Program-made: the position numbers and the translations under genes
Assembly: GCA_947631585.1 (NCBI GenBank)
Contig: CANRLY010000097.1
Location: forward strand, 1-7,199
DNA length: 7,199 nucleotides
Direction: 5' to 3'
Source of the DNA: an uncultured Clostridia bacterium
GTDB taxonomy: Bacteria; Bacillota; Clostridia; Oscillospirales; Ruminococcaceae
Notes under the pieces: generated by a model
What the model was told of the DNA's origin: nothing
What the model saw: the letters and a program-made list of their open reading frames with translations, nothing else
Databases searched by the model: none
In this document: in pieces, positions 1 through 5,547 of the stretch
Layout: each line of letters begins with the position of its first letter
Position numbering within the stretch: position 1 is the first letter of the stretch

Positions 1-618
1 TGCGGACGGCTGGGGTTCATGGCGACCCTTGAACATTCTGAGCTGGAGCTGCTGAAGAAATTCAGCAACGGGGAATTTACTCTTGACAGAAGAATGATGC
101 TCGATGCGGAAGTGGTCGTTTCCGGCGGCAATGAGTCAAGAAAGTTCACTGCGCTGAATGACGTTGTGCTTTTTAAGAACAGCGGCTGCAAGATCGCCGA
201 CTTCACCGTTTCCAAAGGGGGAAAGGTCATAAGTTCCCTGAGAGCCGACGGACTGATATTTTCAACTCCCACAGGAGCGACCGCCTACTCACTTTCGGCA
301 GGCGGACCTATAATCGAGCCTAACATGAAATGTATAGAATTTACGCAGATCTGCGCACATTCGCTGTTTGCAAGATCAATGATATTTTCCGCTGATTCTG
401 TTCTTGAAGTTTGCGCAAAGACCAGCAAGAACGCAGGCATCATGCTAAACGTTGACGGAAACGAGGTCATGCACATTTCTGACGGTGACAATATACACAT
501 TACCTGTTCGGATAGTTACGTCGAACTTATAGATATAAAGGGCGGAAGCTTTTTCTCATCAGTAAACAGAAAGCTCATGCAGCCGCTTAAAGAGCTGCCG
601 GAGGATATAAACATATGA
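1..618 (+). CDS. nadK: NAD kinase, C-terminal part (5' end outside window)
   Basis: NAD kinase phosphorylates NAD+ to NADP+ in the cytosol, using ATP or polyphosphate. The reading frame is open from base 1 (…CGRLGFMA), so the gene starts upstream; the first in-window ATG at 19 is internal. The sequence shows the family's LGF(M/L)A strand at the edge, the NDVVLFK segment, and at 247-309 the hallmark DG-x-IFSTPTGATAYSLSAGGP loop that shapes the NAD site. Further on are VDGNE and the usual C-terminal strands. The N-terminal GGDGT phosphate-binding motif is expected upstream and is not visible. The stop overlaps the argR start by four bases (ATGA), indicating translational coupling. The nadK-argR-recN order is classic in Firmicutes. 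Family assignment is very secure. Confidence 0.96.
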   Translation, partial: CGRLGFMATLEHSELELLKKFSNGEFTLDRRMMLDAEVVVSGGNESRKFTALNDVVLFKNSGCKIADFTVSKGGKVISSLRADGLIFSTPTGATAYSLSAGGPIIEPNMKCIEFTQICAHSLFARSMIFSADSVLEVCAKTSKNAGIMLNVDGNEVMHISDGDNIHITCSDSYVELIDIKGGSFFSSVNRKLMQPLKELPEDINI

Positions 619-1082
619 AAAAAGAACGTCAGAGACTAATACTCAAGATAATTTCAGAGAACCCCATAGGACTTCAGGAAGAGATACAAAAAAAGCTCAT
701 GGAACATGGACTTAAAGTTACGCAAGCTACGATCTCCCGTGATATCAAGGAACTTGCGCTTGTCAAGGCAATGGACAGAAACGGTCAGTACCGATACTAT
801 CTTCCGGCGCATTTGCGGGATAATAACGGCTCGGCAGAGGAACTGTTCATCAATATATTAAGGCAGTCTATGGTGTCGGTGGATAACGCTATGAACACTG
901 TGGTCATAAAAACGCATATCGGAATGGCTCAGGCTGTCTGCGCCAAACTGGACAGAGCAAATTATATAGGTCTTGTAGGTACTCTTGCCGGAGACGATAC
1001 GATATTTGCCCTTATGCGTTCTGAACAGGACGCTGTGAATTTCAAGAGGATAATTGAAGAAATTGCCAAGCAGGTGAAATAA
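615..1082 (+). CDS. argR: Arginine repressor ArgR
   Basis: ArgR is the arginine-responsive hexameric transcription factor that represses arginine biosynthesis and, in Firmicutes (as AhrC), activates catabolism. The 155-residue product has the normal family length. Residues 1-70 form the winged helix-turn-helix, with the recognition segment TQATISRDIKEL around 36-47 (Ser41-Arg42 is the conserved DNA-contact pair). Residues 80-153 form the oligomerisation and arginine-binding domain, with HIGMAQAVCAKLD at 101-113 and the arginine-binding GTLAGDDTI at 122-130 (Asp127-Asp128). A GGAGG site at 600-604 lies 10 bases before the ATG, which supports this start. The gene overlaps nadK by four bases and its TAA directly abuts the recN GTG. 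I saw no ARG-box operator in the window, so its targets are elsewhere. Confidence 0.97.
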   Translation: MKKERQRLILKIISENPIGLQEEIQKKLMEHGLKVTQATISRDIKELALVKAMDRNGQYRYYLPAHLRDNNGSAEELFINILRQSMVSVDNAMNTVVIKTHIGMAQAVCAKLDRANYIGLVGTLAGDDTIFALMRSEQDAVNFKRIIEEIAKQVK

Positions 1083-2744
1083 GTGCTTAAAGAATTATAC
1101 ATTGAAAATCTTGCGGTCATAGAAAAAGCAACTATTCCTATAGAAAATGGATTTAATGTTTTTACCGGTGAGACAGGCGCAGGAAAATCCATACTTATAA
1201 ACGGTATCAACGCCGTGCTGGGGCAGCGTACAAGCAAGGATATCGTCAGGACAGGCTGCAAAAAAGCCGTCGTGTCGGCACGCTTTTCCTGTGACAGCAG
1301 CGTGCGTTCTGCCCTTGAAGAGTACGGAATAGATATCGGCGATGACGAGATACTTATTTCCAGGGAAATAAGCTCCGACGGAGGAAGCGTTGCCAGGATA
1401 AACTCTCGACCGGTCAATTTGTCTGTCGTCCGTGAGGTAGGGGAGCTTTTGGTAAATATCCACGGTCAGCACGACAATCAGATACTTCTCTCCCCGGAAA
1501 AGCATATAGATATCCTGGATTCATTTGGCGAACTTGGCGGTCAGATCGAGGACTACCAAAGCTCCTTCCGGGAACTTCAGGATATTTCAAGAAAAATAAA
1601 ACGTCTCAGCGGTGATGAAGCGGAAAAGAAGCAGCGTATCGCAGAACTAAATAATATTATTGCTGAGATACAGTCTTATAATATTTATGAAAACGAAGAT
1701 GCAGAGGTCGAGGAAGAATTTCAGCTTATGAAAAATTCCGAGGCGCTGCGCAGCGTGATATATGAAGCAACTGCGATACTTACAGGCACTGATGAAGAAA
1801 AAGGCGCAGATTCCGCAATACTGGACGCCTACAGGAGCCTGTCGCTGAACTCTGAGCTTTATGGCGGTCTTGAAGAACTGGCGCAGAGAGTGCAGTCGGT
1901 TTCAATCGAGATAAATGATATTTCTCAGGAACTTTTTTCCATTGTGGATACTATAAGCTCTGACCCTAAGCGGTTTGAATACCTGAGCGAACGCAGGGAA
2001 GATTTGCGAAAGATAATGAAAAAATACGGTCCGGAGTTGAGTGATGTTCTGAAAAAATATGAGGATCACAAAGCGGAACTTGCGGCGCTGGAAAATTCAG
2101 ACAGCAATATGCTTGAACTTACCGAAAAGAGAAAAGCCCTCCTTTCGGAAGTTACCGCAAAGGCAAAGAAGCTTTCTGAAAATAGAAAAAAAGCTGCCGA
2201 CAGATTTATAGCTCAGGTCACGGCGGAACTGGAATTTCTAAATATGCCAAACGTTTCGCTGGCAATTTCACAACACAGCGGAAAACTGACTTTATCAGGA
2301 ATGGACAGCATAGAGTTTCTCATATCTGCCAACGTCGGGGAAGAGCCGAGACCTATTGCAAAGATAGCTTCCGGCGGAGAGCTTTCAAGGATAATGCTTG
2401 CCCTTAAAAATGTCATTGCTGAAAAGGATAATATCCCAACGCTGATTTTTGACGAGATAGATACCGGCGTCAGCGGAAAAGCAGCTCATAAGATCGGCTG
2501 CAAACTAAAAGAGATCTCACGATACAGACAGGTGCTGTGCGTTACTCACCTTGCCCAGATAGCTATAATGGGAAATAATCACCTGCTTATCGAGAAAAAC
2601 CAGCTCAACGGCAGAACGGTCACCAGTGTGAAAACGCTGGAGCAGTCTGAACGCAAGTATGAGATAGCCCGTATAATCGGTGGGGATAATATCACCGAAC
2701 TTACTCTGAAAAATGCTGAAGAAATGCTCGATTCTGTCAAATGA
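1083..2744 (+). CDS. recN: DNA repair protein RecN (SMC-like ATPase)
   Basis: RecN is an SMC/Rad50-like ATPase recruited early to DNA double-strand breaks and acting with RecA in recombinational repair. The 553-residue product matches the family's usual length. The N-terminal ATPase half carries Walker A GETGAGKS (29-36) after the typical LYIENLAVIE start, and a Q-loop in NIHGQHDNQ (Gln129). Residues about 155-365 are Glu/Lys-rich with heptad-like spacing, as expected of the short coiled coil. The C-terminal half carries the ABC signature ASGGELSR (429-436), Walker B TLIFDEID (453-460) and the D-loop TGVSG that follows. Translation starts at GTG immediately after the argR stop, with AGGTG at 1072-1076 as a modest ribosome binding site inside argR. 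No LexA-type box is visible near the start, so expression probably follows the upstream operon. Confidence 0.97.
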   Translation: MLKELYIENLAVIEKATIPIENGFNVFTGETGAGKSILINGINAVLGQRTSKDIVRTGCKKAVVSARFSCDSSVRSALEEYGIDIGDDEILISREISSDGGSVARINSRPVNLSVVREVGELLVNIHGQHDNQILLSPEKHIDILDSFGELGGQIEDYQSSFRELQDISRKIKRLSGDEAEKKQRIAELNNIIAEIQSYNIYENEDAEVEEEFQLMKNSEALRSVIYEATAILTGTDEEKGADSAILDAYRSLSLNSELYGGLEELAQRVQSVSIEINDISQELFSIVDTISSDPKRFEYLSERREDLRKIMKKYGPELSDVLKKYEDHKAELAALENSDSNMLELTEKRKALLSEVTAKAKKLSENRKKAADRFIAQVTAELEFLNMPNVSLAISQHSGKLTLSGMDSIEFLISANVGEEPRPIAKIASGGELSRIMLALKNVIAEKDNIPTLIFDEIDTGVSGKAAHKIGCKLKEISRYRQVLCVTHLAQIAIMGNNHLLIEKNQLNGRTVTSVKTLEQSERKYEIARIIGGDNITELTLKNAEEMLDSVK

Positions 2745-2764
2745 GATTTGTGATACCGCTTGTC

Positions 2765-2793
2765 TTGACTATATGGGATCAAAATGGTATAAT
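2765..2793 (+). promoter_or_regulatory. Sigma-A promoter with extended -10 for the tmk-like operon
   Basis: A -35 box TTGACT (2765-2770, consensus TTGACA) and a perfect -10 box TATAAT (2788-2793) are separated by 17 bases. A TG dinucleotide at 2785-2786 adds an extended -10 element. The predicted transcription start is near 2800, about 30 bases before the ATG at 2832. It sits in the only gap that separates recN from the next gene, exactly where an operon promoter is expected. No rho-independent terminator is evident between recN and this promoter, so some read-through from the recN operon is possible. Confidence 0.85.
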
Positions 2794-2831
2794 AATTTAG
2801 ATATGGACTACAGAAAGGTGTCAATTATTGA

Positions 2832-3506
2832 ATGGATAGTAAGTTGATAGTTCTTGAAGGGTTGGACGGCTCCGGCAAATCCACACAGTTTGATCTGCTG
2901 TGCCAATACCTGACCGATAAAAACATTCCTTTCCGGCATATAAGTTTTCCGGAATACGATAAGCCTTCCTCCGCATTGGTGAAAATGTACCTTTCAGGTG
3001 AATTTTCCAAAAACGCCGCTGACATCAACGCTTATGCGGCCTCAAGCTTTTATGCGGTGGACAGATACGCAAGCTATAAATTATACTGGGAAAAAGATCT
3101 CAAAGAGGGCAAGCTGATACTTGCTTCAAGATATGTGACCTCAAACGCCATCTATCAGATGGTAAAGCTGCCTGCGAATCAGTGGGAAGAATACCTTGCC
3201 TGGCTTTCAGATTATGAATACGGACGGCTGGAACTTCCGCAGCCGGACAAGGTGGTATTCCTGGATATGCCTGTTGAGATCTCGCAGACCTTGCTGTCAA
3301 AGAGATATGACGGCGATGAGAACAAGAAAGACATACACGAAGTGAACGTTGACTTTTTAAAACAATGCCGTGATGCGGCAATGTTTGCAGCTGAGAAATT
3401 GGATTGGGAGATACTTCCATGCAGCGACGGCAAGTCTGCGCTTCCGATAGAACAGATCTCAGAAAAGTTAAAAGCAATTGTAGACTCAGTTATCCGAGGT
3501 AAATAA
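2832..3506 (+). CDS. tmk: Thymidylate kinase-like nucleotide kinase (atypical clade)
   Basis: This 224-residue cytosolic P-loop kinase belongs to the thymidylate kinase family, which converts dTMP to dTDP with ATP. Seen: the P-loop GLDGSGKST (10-18); FPEYDKPSS (39-47) where classical bacterial enzymes have an REPGGT-like loop; AVDRYASYK (75-83), the nucleotide-binding DR-aromatic segment; SRYVTSN (99-105) in place of the usual DR(H/Y)-x-x-S; VVFLDMPVE (141-149); and a Lys/Arg/Asp-rich lid, LLSKRYDGDENKKDIHE (154-170). The Ser99 position is normally Asp. These differences place it in a divergent clade that databases usually label dTMP kinase; substrate identity is an inference. The ATG follows GAAAGGTG (2813-2820) by 11 bases and a strong promoter at 2765-2793. 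It is the first gene of the second operon and its TAA abuts the next ATG. Confidence 0.86.
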   Translation: MDSKLIVLEGLDGSGKSTQFDLLCQYLTDKNIPFRHISFPEYDKPSSALVKMYLSGEFSKNAADINAYAASSFYAVDRYASYKLYWEKDLKEGKLILASRYVTSNAIYQMVKLPANQWEEYLAWLSDYEYGRLELPQPDKVVFLDMPVEISQTLLSKRYDGDENKKDIHEVNVDFLKQCRDAAMFAAEKLDWEILPCSDGKSALPIEQISEKLKAIVDSVIRGK

Positions 3507-4412
3507 ATGTTAAATTTCAGACAGATCCAGATCTCTGATAAGGACTGGGTCACAGAACTTATGAATATTTCAGATTTCAGATCCTGCGAATATACTTTTG
3601 CAAACAACCTTGCCTGGAGGAGACTAAGCGATTCGGTAATAAGCAGACATAAGGACTTTTACGTTGTGGCTTCTTTTAACGGCAAAGATCCGGTTTTCAC
3701 TTATCCCTGCGGCAAAGGCGATTTGGAGGAACTGTTTTCAGAACTCAGCAAGACAGCACGCTCGTCAGGAGGAGACAAACTGATCGTTTCTTCCGTTAAT
3801 AATGAAGCTCTCAGTTCGCTGAAAGATATGTACGGCGAAAGTATGACAGTTTCGGCAAACAGAGATTACTTTGACTATATCTATAACGCAAACGACCTTA
3901 TTGATATGGCAGGAAAGAAATTCCACGGAAAAAGAAACCATATCAGAAGATTCAAAGAGACCGATTGGGAATACTGCGAACTTACAGAAGATATGTTCGC
4001 AGACTGTATAGAATTTGCAGCAAATTCATATAACGCTAATAAGGGCTATGACAGCTTTTCGGCTGTGTGCGAACAGTTTGCCATCAATACTTATTTTAAC
4101 TACTACAGAGAACTGGAGCTGAAAGGCGGAGTTTTAAAGTCAGACGGAAAAATAGTCGGTTTTACCATCGGCGAAAGACTTAATTCTGATACTTTTGTGG
4201 TTCATATCGAAAAAGCAGTCCCCGAACTTAACGGCGCATATCCCACGCTCTGCAACGAGTTTGCAAAAAGAAACGCAGCCGGATTCAGGTATATCAACAG
4301 GGAAGAGGATATGGGGATCGAAGGGCTGCGCAAGTCGAAACTATCCTATAATCCTGTGTTTTTGCAGGAAAAGTACACTGTTTCTATAGATCTTGAAAGG
4401 AGTAACTTGTAA
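3507..4412 (+). CDS. DUF2156 domain protein (LPG-synthase C-terminal / GNAT-like fold)
   Basis: This 301-residue soluble protein matches the DUF2156 family, the catalytic domain also found at the C-terminus of MprF, which transfers aminoacyl groups from tRNA to phosphatidylglycerol. Seen: an N-terminal half with FANNLAWR (31-38) and a two-lobe GNAT-like pattern; the family hallmark GKKFHGKRNHIRRF (136-149); GKIVGFTIGERL (214-225), a typical acyltransferase strand; HIEKA (233-237); and YINREEDMG-x-x-GLRKSK near 262-278. There is no signal peptide or membrane segment, so unlike MprF it is not a flippase fusion, and its acceptor substrate is unknown. GAGGT (3496-3500) lies 6 bases before the ATG, which abuts the upstream stop. 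The TAA shares one base with the next ATG. Family call is firm; function is open. Confidence 0.88.
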   Translation: MLNFRQIQISDKDWVTELMNISDFRSCEYTFANNLAWRRLSDSVISRHKDFYVVASFNGKDPVFTYPCGKGDLEELFSELSKTARSSGGDKLIVSSVNNEALSSLKDMYGESMTVSANRDYFDYIYNANDLIDMAGKKFHGKRNHIRRFKETDWEYCELTEDMFADCIEFAANSYNANKGYDSFSAVCEQFAINTYFNYYRELELKGGVLKSDGKIVGFTIGERLNSDTFVVHIEKAVPELNGAYPTLCNEFAKRNAAGFRYINREEDMGIEGLRKSKLSYNPVFLQEKYTVSIDLERSNL

Positions 4413-4954
4413 TGGTTTATGTGTTTTTGGCTGAGGGATTTGAGGAAGTCGAGGCGCTGACGCCTGTTGATGTGCTGAGAAGATGCGGAGTCAATGTTGC
4501 AACTGTTGGCGTAGGCTCGCAGATAATCAGAGGTTCTCACGGCATTTCAGTTATGACCGATACCGATGACGGCGAACTGACTATAGGTCAGGATACGGAT
4601 ATGATAATTCTTCCAGGCGGAATGCCCGGAACACTGAATTTGGAAAAATGCCCGGCGGTAAAGTCCGCTATAGAATACTGCCTGAAAAACGACAAGCTGA
4701 TCGCAGCTATCTGCGCCGCTCCGTCTGTTCTGGGACATATGGGTGTGCTGAAAGGCAAGAACGCCACCTGCTTTCCGGGATTTGAGGATCAGCTTACAGG
4801 AGCGCACTATACCGGCGAACTGGTCGTAGTTGACGGAAAGATAATTACGGCAAAAGGTCCGGGGGCAGCAATGAGATTCGCATTTACTCTTGCTGAGATA
4901 CTCTGCGGAAAACAGGCGGCGGCTAAGGTGGAGGATTCAATGCAATGCAGTTAA
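4412..4954 (+). CDS. DJ-1/PfpI family protein (YajL/DJ-1-like)
   Basis: The product is a 180-residue cytosolic protein of the DJ-1/PfpI superfamily. Members are variously described as chaperones, glyoxalases, deglycases or oxidative-stress sensors, and their physiological reaction is debated. Seen: FEEVEALTPVDVLRR (10-24), with Glu14 aligning with human DJ-1 Glu18; IILPGGMPG (65-73); the nucleophile elbow AAICAAPSVL (98-107), with Cys101 aligning with the reactive Cys106; GAHYT (120s-130s) and AKGPGAAMRFAFTLAE, typical of the DJ-1 clade. Length matches single-domain DJ-1 proteins (180-200). AAAGGAG (4396-4402) precedes the ATG by 9 bases, and the start overlaps the DUF2156 stop by one base (TAATG). 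The C-terminal codons also contain the ribosome binding site of the next gene. No defect seen. Confidence 0.93.
   Translation: MVYVFLAEGFEEVEALTPVDVLRRCGVNVATVGVGSQIIRGSHGISVMTDTDDGELTIGQDTDMIILPGGMPGTLNLEKCPAVKSAIEYCLKNDKLIAAICAAPSVLGHMGVLKGKNATCFPGFEDQLTGAHYTGELVVVDGKIITAKGPGAAMRFAFTLAEILCGKQAAAKVEDSMQCS
4925..4934 (+). promoter_or_regulatory. Ribosome binding site that fixes the cyclo-ligase start at 4945
   Basis: AAGGTGGAGG lies inside the end of the DJ-1 gene. Its GGAGG core ends 10 bases before the ATG at 4945, which overlaps the DJ-1 stop (4952-4954). The nearer ATG at 4940 is in the DJ-1 frame and ends after four codons. This site decides the frame of the folate cyclo-ligase N-terminus, and that frame differs from the one encoding the body of the enzyme. 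Confidence 0.6.
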
Positions 4955-5124
4955 ACTGCGATGGGTCGCCAAGGGATAAGAGCTTCCAAAGAGAGTTTTA
5001 TAAAGAACAACGCTTGACAAGGGCTTGTGCGACGTATTCAGAAGCTTTGCCGCAGGATATCAGAAAAGAGATTTTCTTGTGTTTTTGTCAAATCCAGACG
5101 AACCCGACACTGACGAGCTTATAA
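4945..5124 (+). pseudogene. Out-of-frame N-terminus of 5-formyltetrahydrofolate cyclo-ligase
   Basis: A 59-codon frame starts at ATG 4945 behind a strong ribosome binding site and overlaps the DJ-1 stop. Only its first part (4945 to about 5013, 23 codons) looks real. It ends with KSFQREFYKEQR, matching the K-x-x-x-R…R basic helix that opens 5-formyltetrahydrofolate cyclo-ligases. After the CGC codon at 5011-5013 the resemblance stops, and the family sequence resumes in another frame as LDKGLCDVF (from 5013). About 8-10 residues usual in the family are absent at the junction. This fits a deletion of 3n+1 bases, either a mutation or a sequence error. GCTTG is directly repeated at 5012-5016 and 5023-5027, which could favour slippage. 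The codons after 5016 to the stop at 5122-5124 are probably meaningless. Confidence 0.6.
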
Positions 5125-5519
5125 ATATTTTATGGCGGCAGGGGGATAATACATTTGCTCCCGTAAGCTCAAAAACTGACAATTCCATGATATTCAGGTC
5201 GTTTGACAGCTTTGAGCAGCTTGCTGTGGGAACTTTCGGCATAAGAGAACCGCTGAGTTGCTGCCGACAGCTGTTAAGCTCTGAAATTTCAGGAGCTGTG
5301 TGTATAGTCCCCGGACTGTGCTTTGACAGATGCGGCTACAGGATAGGGTACGGCAGGGGATTCTATGACAGATTTCTCTCTGAAAACAAACCCTTTCTTA
5401 CTGTAGGGCTGTGCTATGAAAAATTTCTTGCCGATAAGGTGGCTTTTGAAGCAGGAGATATCGCTGTTGAAAAAATAATAACAGAAAAAAGAATTATTGA
5501 ATGTCGCAATAAACTGTAA
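5025..5519 (+). CDS. 5-formyltetrahydrofolate cyclo-ligase (body; N-terminus frameshifted)
   Basis: The enzyme (MTHFS, also called FAU1/YgfA/YqgN) uses ATP to convert 5-formyl-THF to 5,10-methenyl-THF, rescuing an inhibitory folate in the cytosol. This frame opens after a stop at 5001-5003; its first usable start codon is TTG at 5025. From that TTG the 164 residues include YQKRDFLVFLSN (12-23), EPDTDELI (26-33, the family E-x-DT region), FGIREP (71-76) and the signature VPGLCFDRCG followed by YRIGYGRGFYDRF (96-117), which forms the phosphate and folate site. The C-terminal VEKIITEKRIIE is also typical. Length is about 20-35 residues short of the usual 180-200. TTG 5025 has AAGG only 2-3 bases upstream, too close to work well, so it is unlikely to be the native start. 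The missing N-terminal helix is in another frame from 4945. The catalytic body itself is intact, but the ATP-binding basic helix is uncoupled from it. Confidence 0.85.
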   Translation: MCDVFRSFAAGYQKRDFLVFLSNPDEPDTDELINILWRQGDNTFAPVSSKTDNSMIFRSFDSFEQLAVGTFGIREPLSCCRQLLSSEISGAVCIVPGLCFDRCGYRIGYGRGFYDRFLSENKPFLTVGLCYEKFLADKVAFEAGDIAVEKIITEKRIIECRNKL

Positions 5520-5547
5520 ACTGTGAATCGTTGAAAGGAGAAACTTT

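Noticed and set aside
962..1505. Minus-strand frames of 136-151 codons over argR and recN
   Set aside because: They lie opposite well-conserved ArgR and RecN coding sequence, including Walker A, and show no recognisable domain.
2821..2831. Palindrome TCAATTATTGA before the kinase start, considered as an ArgR operator
   Set aside because: ARG-box half sites read TGAAT…ATTCA. Here the half sites are TCAAT…ATTGA, and the site sits between the ribosome binding site and the start codon with no second copy.
2803..2847. 14-codon ATG frame starting about 3 bases after the predicted transcription start, overlapping the kinase start
   Set aside because: It has no ribosome binding site, no run of regulatory codons as in an attenuation leader, and overlaps the start region of the real gene. 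Most likely chance.
3100..3607. Minus-strand frames of 125-131 codons over the kinase gene
   Set aside because: They overlap each other and the conserved lid region, lack start signals and have no family resemblance.
4947..4959. Inverted repeat GCAGTT-A-AACTGC at the DJ-1 stop, considered as a terminator
   Set aside because: The stem is only 5-6 pairs with a 1-3 base loop and no T-tract follows. It also lies in the coupled start of the next gene.
5511..5524. Tandem AAACTGT-AAACTGT at the cyclo-ligase stop
   Set aside because: Two copies of 7 bases across a stop codon are too short to support a regulatory or mobile-element role.
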